A stretch of 64,000 nt of DNA from Gemmatimonadota bacterium (lineage in GTDB: Bacteria; Gemmatimonadota; Gemmatimonadetes; Longimicrobiales; Gaopeijiaceae). Shown here piece after piece: positions 9,259 to 18,552 of the stretch (the stretch's first letter is position 1; each line of letters starts with the position of its first letter). The notes under the pieces were generated by a model. That model was given only the letters and a program-made list of their open reading frames with translations. It was not told the origin of the DNA and made no database searches. The stretch is from positions 62,001 to 126,000 of the forward strand of contig DQPL01000089.1 of assembly GCA_015664885.1 (NCBI GenBank), in the 5' to 3' direction. The translations under genes and the position numbers were made by a program.

Positions 9259-10569
9259 GTGAGCGATCCCTCTCCCACTCAGTTCGAAATCCGTGGCGCG
9301 GACTGGCTGAGTCTCGACGAGGCACAGAGCCGCATCTTTGAGGACGTCGGCCGACTACCGGCGGAACTCATCGACGTCGGTGACAGCCTGGGGCGAGCGT
9401 TGGCGGAGAACCTCAAGGCGACTGCGACGCTGCCGCCGTGGGACAACAGCGCCATGGACGGCTACGCCGTGCTCGGTGACGACATCGCGGGCGCGAGTGC
9501 GTCCACTCCGGTCGTGCTGACCGTGGCGGGGGCGGTTCGCGCGGGCGAAGTGCCCAGCACGCCCGTCGAGCCCGGGCAGGCCGTTCGCATCATGACCGGG
9601 GCTCCGGTCCCCGCAGGCTCAGATACCGTAGTGCGCGTGGAAGACACCGACGCCGAAGCCAATCCCGGACGGGTGTGCGTCCTTCGCGACCGGGATCGGG
9701 GCCGCAACATCCGGCCCGCCGGAGCCGACATGCAGCTGGGCGACGTGGTGCTCCTGGCTGGCCACGTGGTGACGCCGGGGTCGGTCGCGGCTCTCAGCGC
9801 CCTCGGTCTCACGTCGGTTTCCGTCGTGCGTCGCCCCTCGGTCGCGATTCTGGCCACGGGAGATGAACTGCGCACACCCGATCGATATGACGACGTCCGC
9901 ATCGGCGCCGGTGTACCCGAATCGAACGGGCCGATGTTGGCCGCCGCGGTATTGCACGCCTCAGCGGTCCCAGTCCGACTGGGAACTGCCATCGATGACG
10001 AGCACGACCTGCGCGAGCGAATCGAGAGCGCGGCAGATGCCGACACGCTCGTGACCATCGGAGGCGCCTCCATGGGTGAGGCCGACCTGGTGAAGCGGGT
10101 TCTCGACGACCTGGGATTCGAGCAGAGCTTCTGGCGAGTCCGCATGCGCCCCGGCAGCCCGTTCGGCTTCGGCTGGCTTCCGCGGCAGGACCGCAAGCAG
10201 CCGGTATTCGGGCTGCCCGGAAATCCGTCTTCGGCGTTCGTCACCTTCGAACTCTTGGTTCGACCGTTCCTACTCGCGCTGGCCGGGCACCGCAACATCT
10301 TGCGCCGAACCGTTCGGTGCATTGCGGGAGAGCCATTGAAGGGTCCGTCCGACGCGACTTGTTTCCTCAGGGTGGGCCTCGATTCGGCCTCACATCCGCC
10401 ACGCATCACTTTGGTCGGGCCGCAGGGCTCCGGACTGGTGCGAACGCTGCATGCTGCCGACGGGCTGGCGGTGCTGCCAGATGGAGTCCGAGAGATCGCG
10501 GAGGGAGAGCTCGTCGACGTGATGTTGATCGACGACGCTCCGGCGGCCGAGCCGTTCAGGGCGGTGTGA
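9259..10569 (+). CDS. moeA: Molybdopterin molybdotransferase MoeA
   Basis: WLSLDEAQSRIFEDV, PPWDNSAMDGYAV, IMTGAPVPAGSDTVVRVED, GLPGNPSSAFVTFELLVRPF; GTG start at 9259 assumed. Confidence 0.93.
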   Translation: MSDPSPTQFEIRGADWLSLDEAQSRIFEDVGRLPAELIDVGDSLGRALAENLKATATLPPWDNSAMDGYAVLGDDIAGASASTPVVLTVAGAVRAGEVPSTPVEPGQAVRIMTGAPVPAGSDTVVRVEDTDAEANPGRVCVLRDRDRGRNIRPAGADMQLGDVVLLAGHVVTPGSVAALSALGLTSVSVVRRPSVAILATGDELRTPDRYDDVRIGAGVPESNGPMLAAAVLHASAVPVRLGTAIDDEHDLRERIESAADADTLVTIGGASMGEADLVKRVLDDLGFEQSFWRVRMRPGSPFGFGWLPRQDRKQPVFGLPGNPSSAFVTFELLVRPFLLALAGHRNILRRTVRCIAGEPLKGPSDATCFLRVGLDSASHPPRITLVGPQGSGLVRTLHAADGLAVLPDGVREIAEGELVDVMLIDDAPAAEPFRAV

Positions 10570-11018
10570 GGGGCGTCTGCCTGGCTCTAGCGACCTGCGG
10601 GGTCGTCGCTTGCTCGGTGCCGCGATGGCCGGTCGATGCTCCGATGTCCTCTCCTTTCGGCCTGCGACTCACCGGGCTGCGACCGAACATCCATCGAGGC
10701 GTCGACCTGGAGGTGCCGGAGGGGACGCTCGTACGGGCGATGAACGACGGCCGCGTGCGCTTCGCCGGCATGATGAGCGGATACGGGAACGTCGTGTGGC
10801 TCGAGCATGGGAGGAACCTGCTCAGCCTATACGCGCATCTGTCCCGGATCGAAGTCGCTCGCGGGGATCAAGTAGGCGCCGGCGCCGTCATCGGGCTCAG
10901 CGGTGCGACCGGAGACGTAACCGGGCCCCACCTCCACTTCGAAGTGTGGAGATGGGGCCGCGAGGTCGATCCTGTGCCGCTCTTGGGTGGGCGCCCCGGG
11001 CGCCACTACTTGGATTGA
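10566..11018 (+). CDS. M23 family metallopeptidase (LytM-type), secreted
   Basis: SPFGLRLTGLRPNIHRGVDLEVPEGTLVRAMNDGRV...GNVVWLEHGRNLLSLYAHLS...GDVTGPHLHFEVW; GTG at 10566 overlaps moeA stop. Confidence 0.88.
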   Translation: MRGVCLALATCGVVACSVPRWPVDAPMSSPFGLRLTGLRPNIHRGVDLEVPEGTLVRAMNDGRVRFAGMMSGYGNVVWLEHGRNLLSLYAHLSRIEVARGDQVGAGAVIGLSGATGDVTGPHLHFEVWRWGREVDPVPLLGGRPGRHYLD

Positions 11019-11035
11019 AGACGGACTGGTCGGCT

Positions 11036-12025
11036 TCAGTCGGCTGCTTTCAGGGCTGCCACTTCTTCCGCGAGCCGCGGTAGGATCTCGAAGAGATCCC
11101 CTACGATGCCGTAGTCGGCCACCCCGAAGATGGGTGCGTCCGCATCCCTGTTGATCGCCACGATCGTCTGGGAGGTGCGCATTCCGGCGAGGTGTTGAAT
11201 CGCGCCTGAGATTCCGACCGCGAAGTACAGCTTCGGCGCCACAGTCTTGCCCGTCTGACCCACCTGCTCACCGTGTGGGCGCCATCCGGCGTCCACCACC
11301 GCCCTGGAGGCGCCGAGCGCCACGCCGGGCCCCAGAGCGTCTCTCAGCGACTCCAGTAGGCCCCAGTTCTCGGGATCCTTCATGCCGCGCCCTCCCGAGA
11401 CGATGGTGGTCGCCTCGGACACGTCGAGCGCCCCGTCCGCCGCAGCCTTGCGTTCTATGACGCGAATCCGCCACGCGGAAGGGTCGATGTCGGGCGTGAA
11501 CGTGCTCACGGCGCCCCCCGCAGCATGCTGCTCGACCGGGAAGATGTTGGGCCGGATCGTGACCATCGCCGGCACTGCATCGACCGACAGGTGCGCGAAG
11601 GCCTTGCCCGAGTACACCGGCTTGGTAATCGACAGCACTCCGTCGTCCACATCGATACTGGTGACGTCCGAGGCCAGCGGTACGTCGAGCATCGCCGCGA
11701 CGCGCGGGGCGACGTCCTTGCCGACCGTAGTGGCCGGCAAGATCACTGCCGCGAAGTCACCCGCTCGGACGTGGTCCGCTATAACCTGCGCGTAACCCTC
11801 TGGGTTGTACTCCACCAGCGCTTCGTGCTCTCCAACTGCGATCGAGGCCGCACCGACCTCGCCGAGCGCGCCGGCCGACTCGAACAGCCCTGGACCACCC
11901 AGGGTAATGACGTGCGCCGATCCACCTAGCTGGCCCGCCAGTCGCGCGGCAGTGCTGACCGCCTCGCGCGCAGCACTCCCGATTTGTCCGGCCCTTTGTT
12001 CTGCGAAAGCGAGTACGTCGCTCAT
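11036..12025 (-). CDS. etfA: Electron transfer flavoprotein subunit alpha
   Basis: C-term LYFAVGISGAIQHLAGMRTSQTIVAINRDADAPIFGVADYGIVGDLFEILPRL signature. Confidence 0.95.
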   Translation of the reverse strand: MSDVLAFAEQRAGQIGSAAREAVSTAARLAGQLGGSAHVITLGGPGLFESAGALGEVGAASIAVGEHEALVEYNPEGYAQVIADHVRAGDFAAVILPATTVGKDVAPRVAAMLDVPLASDVTSIDVDDGVLSITKPVYSGKAFAHLSVDAVPAMVTIRPNIFPVEQHAAGGAVSTFTPDIDPSAWRIRVIERKAAADGALDVSEATTIVSGGRGMKDPENWGLLESLRDALGPGVALGASRAVVDAGWRPHGEQVGQTGKTVAPKLYFAVGISGAIQHLAGMRTSQTIVAINRDADAPIFGVADYGIVGDLFEILPRLAEEVAALKAAD

Positions 12026-12765
12026 AGCGCGTTCGCCTCCTCACGCAGAAGCCGGAGCAGCTCGGGCACAGCGTCGGGGCCTTCGCCTACGATCCGGCCG
12101 GCCGCGCGCGCAGGAGGCTCGCTCAAGCGATCCACGCGAAGACGCTCAGGGACGGAGGTGGCCTCTTTCTCTTCGAGCGGCTTCCGCTTGGCGGCCATGA
12201 TGCCCTTCAGCGAGGCATAGCGTGGCTCGTACTCACCCTTGGTGATCGTGAGCACCGCCGGCAGGTCGACTTCGATGACCTCGACGCCCCCTTCTACCTC
12301 GCGGTGACAAACCGCCATGTCGCCTTGTACTTCAAAGGATGCCACCCCGGTCACGCAGGGGCGGTTCAGCAGCGTCGCCACCATCGGGCCGACCTGTTGC
12401 TGGTCGTCGTCGGCTGCCTTGACGCCAAAGAGGATCAACGCATCGTCAGAGCCCTGCAATTCGTTCGCCAATGCCTTGGCCGTCGCCAGCCCGTCGAGGC
12501 CCACGTCGGCAGTCAGGAGAAGCGCGCTGTCAGCGCCCATCGCAAGGCCCGCACGCAGCGACTCCGCCGTGGAGGCGTCGCCGAGACTCAACAAGGACAC
12601 GGCCCCGTCGCCGGCGGCTTCCTTGGTTCGAAGCGCTGCCTCGACCGCAAATTCATCGTAAGGACTGACGATGAACTTGACCCCGGTCGTCTCGATTCCG
12701 GTTCCATCGATTCGAACGCGGGTCTCGGTGTCAGGAACCCGCTTCACACAGACTGTGACGTTCAA
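12022..12765 (-). CDS. etfB: Electron transfer flavoprotein subunit beta
   Basis: NVTVCVKRVPDTETRVRIDG..., VEVDLPAVLTITKGEYEPRYASLKGIMAAKRK; putative TTG start at 12765; ATGA overlap with etfA. Confidence 0.93.
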   Translation of the reverse strand: MNVTVCVKRVPDTETRVRIDGTGIETTGVKFIVSPYDEFAVEAALRTKEAAGDGAVSLLSLGDASTAESLRAGLAMGADSALLLTADVGLDGLATAKALANELQGSDDALILFGVKAADDDQQQVGPMVATLLNRPCVTGVASFEVQGDMAVCHREVEGGVEVIEVDLPAVLTITKGEYEPRYASLKGIMAAKRKPLEEKEATSVPERLRVDRLSEPPARAAGRIVGEGPDAVPELLRLLREEANAL

Positions 12766-12851
12766 CGAGGTGCACTCCGCTGTGGCGTGGACGCTACCGC
12801 CCACCGTGTTATTGTCGCGCCGGGGTACCCCTGTCGCAGGGTCGTGATCCG

Positions 12852-14264
12852 CTACAATGTCGCGCCTAGAAGACCGAAGCAGACCGTGGCGATCGCGCCA
12901 CCGACCAGGGCGTAAGGCAGCTGAGTTCGAACGTGGTCGATGTGGTCGGTCGCCGACGCCATCGACGATATGATCGTAGTGTCGCTGATGGGTGAGCAAT
13001 GGTCGCCGAAGATGCCGCCAGACAACGCCGCGGCCAAGAACGGAGCGATCGGCAGACCCAGTCCCGCGGCAGCCGGTACCGCGATGGGGAGCATGATCGC
13101 GAACGTGCCCCAACTGGTGCCAGTGGAGAACGCGATGCCTCCCGAGACTAGAAACACGAGCGGTAGGTACACGAAGTTGGGCATCGTGCCTCTGGTCACC
13201 TCGGCGACGTATTCACCGGTCCCCATGAGCTGAACGACATCGCCGAGTGCGATCGCGAGCAGCAGGATCAGCGCGAGCGGCACCAGCCCCCCTGCTCCCT
13301 TCAGCCCGACCTTGACCAACTCGCTGGTGGTGAACGCTCCTTGCACGCGCAGCATCAACCACGCCACCGCAAGCCCGAAGAGCACCGACCACAGCACGCT
13401 CGTCGAGCCGCTGCCGTCGGCAAACACGCCGTTCCCGGTGATATAGAGCCCGATGGGCATGAAGAGAACCATCGCGGCGATCGGCGCGACCATGTTGATC
13501 GCTCTAGGCGGTATCGTGTCGATGGGATCGGGCGACAGCACGTCCTCGTCGATCATCGGGGTCGCGTCCGGCCACAGCAGCTCACCCGCCTTGGTGCGCT
13601 CCTCAGCCTTCTTCATCGGCCCCAAGTTGATGTTCCATAAGATCACAGCCAGTACCAGCAGTACCGCCACGATCGCGTAGAAGTTGAAGGCGATCGACTG
13701 CACGAAGACGCCCAGCGCATTCTCCACACCAAGACCCTCGAGAATCTGCAGGTTGTACGCCCCCCACGCGTTCAACGGGATGAGGATGCAGATGGGAGCG
13801 GATGTCGAGTCGATGATGTACGCGAGCTTTTCTCTCGAGCACTTGTAGCGATCGAAAAGAGGCCGAGCGGTCGAGCCGGCGACGAGCACTGTGATGTTCG
13901 ATTCGATGAAGATCACGACTCCGGTTGCCCACGCGAGCAGTTGCGCGCGTTTCGCAGAATTGACCCACTTGTTCTGCTCCAGGAAGAGCACGAAGCCGCG
14001 TACCCCCCCGGAGGCCTCCACCGTCGCGATGAGCGCTCCGATCGCGATCGTGAACATGATCGCGCGCGCGTCGCCGTCGCTGCCGAATACGTCGACCGTA
14101 CCTTGGATCGCCGCCGAGAGCCCGGTCAGGGGGTTCCAATCCGAGACGATGGTCCACGCCAGCCACAGCCCCCCCGCCAACGACAGATAGACCTGCTTCG
14201 TCCATATGGCGAGCACGATCGCGAGCACGGGCGGCAGCAAGGTGATCCAGGTCGGATCGCTCAT
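12852..14264 (-). CDS. Na+/H+ antiporter NhaC family protein
   Basis: MSDPTWITLLPPVLAIVLAIWTKQVYLSLAGGLWLAW; GTSWGTFAIMLPIAVPAA; GGIFGDHCSPISDTTIISSMAS. Confidence 0.9.
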   Translation of the reverse strand: MSDPTWITLLPPVLAIVLAIWTKQVYLSLAGGLWLAWTIVSDWNPLTGLSAAIQGTVDVFGSDGDARAIMFTIAIGALIATVEASGGVRGFVLFLEQNKWVNSAKRAQLLAWATGVVIFIESNITVLVAGSTARPLFDRYKCSREKLAYIIDSTSAPICILIPLNAWGAYNLQILEGLGVENALGVFVQSIAFNFYAIVAVLLVLAVILWNINLGPMKKAEERTKAGELLWPDATPMIDEDVLSPDPIDTIPPRAINMVAPIAAMVLFMPIGLYITGNGVFADGSGSTSVLWSVLFGLAVAWLMLRVQGAFTTSELVKVGLKGAGGLVPLALILLLAIALGDVVQLMGTGEYVAEVTRGTMPNFVYLPLVFLVSGGIAFSTGTSWGTFAIMLPIAVPAAAGLGLPIAPFLAAALSGGIFGDHCSPISDTTIISSMASATDHIDHVRTQLPYALVGGAIATVCFGLLGATL

Positions 14265-14923
14265 TCTTGGCTTCCTTCGGTCGCGGTTGCAGACGGTTTC
14301 GTCGGCCCCGGATGACGGGACACTCCAGAGGCGCCGAGAACATAGAACCGATAGGGCCAGTCCGCCGCCGCGCTCACCCCGATACGTGTGGAGATGCCCA
14401 CCATGTCGTGAGCCACGGCCCATCCGGCCTGCAGTCGCAGCGGTTCCTCTCGCAGGTCGTGTCCGTACAGCTCGCCGGTGATGCCGAGCGCCTCGCAGAG
14501 CCGGCCCGGACCCGTGCTCAACGGCTCGCAACCTCGGCGTTGCTTCATCACCTTCTGCCCCTCCATCGCGTGCAATCCTCGCAGCAGCACAGCTCCCGCG
14601 TCGCCTTCGGGCCCCGTGACCACGTTCATGCACCAGTGCATGCCGTAGATGCGATACACGTAACTGAAGCCCGCTGGGCCGAACATCACGGCGTTGCGCT
14701 TCGTCGGACCTCGGAGAGTCGCGGCATGTGACGCGGGATCATTGGGGCCGTCATAAGCCTCCGTCTCGACGATCACCCCCGACGTGCGTCGTCCGCCGAT
14801 CGTCGATACGAGTCGATACCCGAGCAGACCCCTAGCCACTTCGAGCGCGGGCCGAAGCAGGAAGCCCGCGGGAAGCTCGGCGCCAGGAGCGAGTCCGGAC
14901 TGCCACGGCAGGGGGCTCGGCAT
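14261..14923 (-). CDS. DNA-3-methyladenine glycosylase (AAG/Mpg family)
   Basis: ARGLLGYRLVS..., VIVETEAYDGPNDPASHA, VMFGPAGFSYVYRIYGMHWCMNVVTG, STGPGRLCEALGI. Confidence 0.95.
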   Translation of the reverse strand: MPSPLPWQSGLAPGAELPAGFLLRPALEVARGLLGYRLVSTIGGRRTSGVIVETEAYDGPNDPASHAATLRGPTKRNAVMFGPAGFSYVYRIYGMHWCMNVVTGPEGDAGAVLLRGLHAMEGQKVMKQRRGCEPLSTGPGRLCEALGITGELYGHDLREEPLRLQAGWAVAHDMVGISTRIGVSAAADWPYRFYVLGASGVSRHPGPTKPSATATEGSQE

Positions 14924-14965
14924 CGCGCTGCTCAGGCGCCGCTCCTGTTAGAAGGCTGTAGCCGT

Positions 14966-16786
14966 CTAGGACCGACTCCGCGAGCCACGGCCTCGACCGC
15001 CTCTACGTCCGCCACGTCCGCTCTCGCTTCCGCCCCCGTCCGATTCGCCGGCAGTCCGCCTGCTGTAGTCGGCGCGCCACGCTTCGAGCACCTGCTCCGC
15101 GCGGGCGGGTGGGACGGCTGCTGAGATCGCGGCCGGGTCATCGCGTAGGGTTCTGAAGAGGTCCGGGCCGAAGCGCTCGACCAGCGTCTCCGCGGTCTTG
15201 TCCCCCACGCCCTTGTAGCGGTGCGCCAGATAGCGGACGATGGCATCGGGCTCGCTCGGGAGACCGAGCGAGCCGAGATCGACTTCGCCGGCCGCTGCCG
15301 TCTCTGCGACTTGCGGCGACGCGGCCTCCACGGGCGCATCTTCAGTCGCCTCATCCGGCGCCACATACGGCGCCGGACTTGAAGCAGCGAAGGCCTGGCC
15401 CTCGAACAGTAACGGCTGGTCCTCGGCCCCTCGGCGGCGCGTGGACCCACGCCGCGGACCGAGACGCAGACCCAGGTCTGCCAGGTCGGAGGGCAGCACC
15501 TCGACGATCCTGGGCTCGCTGCTCTCCGCGACAGGCTCGGACGCCGACTCGGCATCGGGCACGTCGTCAGCCGCCGCTTGGGACTCGAGTCCTCTAGGAT
15601 CCTCATCCGCGACCGCCACCTCCGCAGCACCGGTCACCAGGCTCACCTGGAAGTTGCCGCGGTCCGTCCGCTCCGCTTCGATGATGCCGTGTTCTGTGGC
15701 CTGGGCCAGGAATTTCGAGAACTTCGGGAAGCCCAGCTCGGCCTCGTCGAACGAGCGGTCTCTCTGAAGCATCTTTCGCTTCACGTCGGAGTCACGAACG
15801 GACTCACGCCCCGCTGCTCGGAGATCCTCCAGCGCGGCCCTCAGCAAAGAATAGGCATCCTGGAGTGGGTCATCGGAGGCCTCCGACGCGTCCGCCGACC
15901 CGGACCCCTCTTCGGGCGTGTCGCGGTCAACGCGATCACGTCTGCCTCGGCCGCCGCCCCGGCGAGTGTGGCTCTCACGCGAGTTACTCGTGGCTGCGGG
16001 GCGCCGCCCGCGCCCTCTCATGGGCCCGACCTCGTACTGGCCGTTCTCCAGCTTCTTCAGCTTCACGAGCCCGCGCGAAGAAGCCTCCGCAAGGAACTTG
16101 CTGAACTTGCTGAAGCCCATGCCGGCCTCGTCGAAGTTCGCATCCAACTCCTGCATGACTTGCTTCAGCCGATCCGAGCGCATGACGTCGCTTCGCGCCA
16201 CCATTTTTTTCAGCGCCTCGCCGACAAGCACCCAGGGGTCCCGAGCCTTCTGGTGGAGTTCGGTCGTCTTGGTGAGACCGGTGAGGCTCGTGTAGGAGTA
16301 ATACTCGTCGCAGTTCTGAACGAGGATGTCCGAGCTCGATTCCTGAATGCCCACGCCGATGACGTACTTCCCGTACTCCTTGAGCTTGAGCACCAAGCTG
16401 GAAAAATCCGAATCCCCCGTGAGCAGGATATACGTCCCGATCTCGGGTCGAATGAAGACGAGCTCGACCGCGTCGATCGCCATGCGAATGTCGGTCGCGT
16501 TCTTCTTGTTGCTCCCGTAGGCGGGCGCGAAGATCAGATCGACCGACGCCTCCGAGAGCGGCACGATGTATTGCGGATAGCGACGCCAGTCGGCATAGGC
16601 TCGCTGGACGCTGACCTTGCCCTTGATGACATCGGTGTCGAGAAGGCTTTTGAGTTCCTTCGAGAGGTCGCTGCGCACACCCATCGTGACGTTGTCGAAG
16701 TCGATGAGCAGCGCTGCGTGAGGCGTGTCTTGCGCCGAGGAGCCCGGTCCCCCTTGGTGGGGGGCCCTGGTATACGGTGTACCCAT
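14966..16786 (-). CDS. NYN-domain protein with two OST-HTH/LOTUS domains, C-terminal HhH and RG-rich tail
   Basis: ALLIDFDNVTMGV, VDLIFAPAYGSNKKNATDIRMAIDAVEL, YILLTGDSDFSSLVLKLKEYGKYVIGVG (NYN); two GFSKFSKFLAEA / GFPKFSKFLAQA modules (LOTUS); YKGVGDKTAETLVERFGPDLF (HhH); GRGGRRGGRGRGSRSRS end. Confidence 0.88.
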   Translation of the reverse strand: MGTPYTRAPHQGGPGSSAQDTPHAALLIDFDNVTMGVRSDLSKELKSLLDTDVIKGKVSVQRAYADWRRYPQYIVPLSEASVDLIFAPAYGSNKKNATDIRMAIDAVELVFIRPEIGTYILLTGDSDFSSLVLKLKEYGKYVIGVGIQESSSDILVQNCDEYYSYTSLTGLTKTTELHQKARDPWVLVGEALKKMVARSDVMRSDRLKQVMQELDANFDEAGMGFSKFSKFLAEASSRGLVKLKKLENGQYEVGPMRGRGRRPAATSNSRESHTRRGGGRGRRDRVDRDTPEEGSGSADASEASDDPLQDAYSLLRAALEDLRAAGRESVRDSDVKRKMLQRDRSFDEAELGFPKFSKFLAQATEHGIIEAERTDRGNFQVSLVTGAAEVAVADEDPRGLESQAAADDVPDAESASEPVAESSEPRIVEVLPSDLADLGLRLGPRRGSTRRRGAEDQPLLFEGQAFAASSPAPYVAPDEATEDAPVEAASPQVAETAAAGEVDLGSLGLPSEPDAIVRYLAHRYKGVGDKTAETLVERFGPDLFRTLRDDPAAISAAVPPARAEQVLEAWRADYSRRTAGESDGGGSESGRGGRRGGRGRGSRSRS

Positions 16787-16928
16787 TTGATTTTGTCTCG
16801 CAAACTGAATTGTCTTGCCGCGAGACCTCCCCACCCTACTCGCGTCGTTGGATCACGAGCGGGGTCGGGGAAGCCTGCCGGGGGCGCCCACCGTGGACGC
16901 CGCGACCCCGTTAGACCGATTCGCTCTC

Positions 16929-18506
16929 CTACTGAACCACGCGGGAGAGCTCGACCCGCCGCACCTTACCCGTATCCGTTCGCGGTAGTCTGTCCAGGAA
17001 ACGAACCAGATCAGGGACCTTGTCCTCCGCGAGGGTCTCGCGGCACCAGTCCACGATCTCGTGACCTGTGACGATCGCACCTTCGACCAGAACGATGCAG
17101 GCGCAGATGGCTTCTCCGAGCAGCGCGTCAGCCATGCCGATCACCGCCACTTCTTGTACCGCCGGGTGAGACTCGATTCGAGTCTCTACTTCGCGGGGGT
17201 ACACGTTGAAGCCAGAACGGATGATAACCGTCTTGCGTCGGCCGACCAAATGCAGATACCCCTCTTCGTCCAGGAGCCCGAGGTCCCCCGTCAGGAAATA
17301 TCCCTTCTCGTCGTGGGCGTTCGCGGTCTCCTTCGGTTGTCGGTAGTAGCCGAGCATGACCCCGGGCCCTTTTACGGCGATCTCTCCAACACTCTCGACG
17401 GGCAGCTCTTCCCCGCTCGACTCGACGATGCGGATTTCCGTTCCAGGAAGCGGCTTGCCTACGGTGAATCGGCGCTTGTCCGCGGGGTCATCTATGCGGG
17501 CGACAGCGAGCGTCGAAGCGGTCTCCACCAGCGAGTATGCGTTCAAGACCGAAACCCTCAGATCATCCCCGATGCGCGCAATGAGATCGTCGTGCACAGG
17601 CGCCCCGGCCACCACAGCCAACCGCAGCGAGCTCAGGTCGCGGCGGCGAGCCGACAGCTGAGCGAGTTCACTCACGAAGAGCGTCGGAATCCCATAGTGG
17701 ACCGTAGCATCGTGCTGCTCAGCCAAATCGAGCGTGGCGGCGGCGTCCGCTTCATCCTGCAAGATGATGCTCGCGCCGACGAGCACCGCGGAGAGCAGCC
17801 CTGGCCCCAGTCCAAAGACGTGGAAGAGTGCCGTCACACCCACCAGCCGATCCGATTCCGTCAGCCCGAGCGCATCTGCCGTGCCCGCGGCCGTGTGAAT
17901 CAAGTTGGTATGACTGAGCTCGACCCCCTTCGGCTTTCCCATGGTTCCCGACGTATATACGATCGCGAAACAGTCGCGGCCCGGATCGACTACAGCGGCG
18001 GGAAAGTCGCGCCCCGCACCAGCGGAGATCAGGTCTTCGAACTGAAAGATGCGATCGTCATACCAAAGATTCTCCTCTCCGACGGTGGCCAAATACTGCA
18101 GCTCCGGGAGCTGCGGCATCAGGTCCTCGAAGAGCTGGAGATAGTCGACCCCGAAGGCGTGTTCCACCGTGACCGCACAGACCGCCTCCGAGTGCCGCAG
18201 CACGTACTTCAATTCGGATGTGGTGAGACGAGGATTGAGCGGCACGATCGTGGCTCCGAGCTTCGCCGCCGCGAACATCGCCACCACGAACTCCGGACAC
18301 GGCGGCAGTAGCAACGCGACTCGGTCACCGGCCTCGATGCCCAGGTTGGAGAAGGCTGCGGCGAGCGCTTCGGCGTCGCGCTCGATCTCACCGTAGGTCA
18401 GCACGCGGTCGTGGAGGCGCAGGTACACATGTCCGGGATCGGAGGTAGCCCTGTTGGCCAGTGCTGACGCGATCGTGAAGCCTCTGAAGCGCTCGGTGAG
18501 CGCCAT
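16929..18506 (-). CDS. Long-chain fatty-acid--CoA ligase / acyl-CoA synthetase (AMP-forming)
   Basis: IVYTSGTMGKPKGVELSH, GYFLTGDLGLLDEEGYLHLVGRRKTVIIRSGFNVYPREVE, PRTDTGKVRR. Confidence 0.93.
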   Translation of the reverse strand: MALTERFRGFTIASALANRATSDPGHVYLRLHDRVLTYGEIERDAEALAAAFSNLGIEAGDRVALLLPPCPEFVVAMFAAAKLGATIVPLNPRLTTSELKYVLRHSEAVCAVTVEHAFGVDYLQLFEDLMPQLPELQYLATVGEENLWYDDRIFQFEDLISAGAGRDFPAAVVDPGRDCFAIVYTSGTMGKPKGVELSHTNLIHTAAGTADALGLTESDRLVGVTALFHVFGLGPGLLSAVLVGASIILQDEADAAATLDLAEQHDATVHYGIPTLFVSELAQLSARRRDLSSLRLAVVAGAPVHDDLIARIGDDLRVSVLNAYSLVETASTLAVARIDDPADKRRFTVGKPLPGTEIRIVESSGEELPVESVGEIAVKGPGVMLGYYRQPKETANAHDEKGYFLTGDLGLLDEEGYLHLVGRRKTVIIRSGFNVYPREVETRIESHPAVQEVAVIGMADALLGEAICACIVLVEGAIVTGHEIVDWCRETLAEDKVPDLVRFLDRLPRTDTGKVRRVELSRVVQ

Positions 18507-18552
18507 GTCACCTCCAATCAAGACGGATACGTGCCGTCGGTCGTTTCGCAAT

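Noticed and set aside
16859-16910. ggggtcg...cgacccc imperfect inverted repeat upstream-of/after acyl-CoA ligase
   Set aside because: No U-tract and weak interior pairing; not confident as a terminator.
15578-17071. 497-aa plus-strand ORF
   Set aside because: Antisense to the NYN-LOTUS gene; no domain signal.
17061-18311. 416-aa plus-strand ORF
   Set aside because: Antisense to a convincing acyl-CoA ligase; compositional shadow typical of high-GC DNA.
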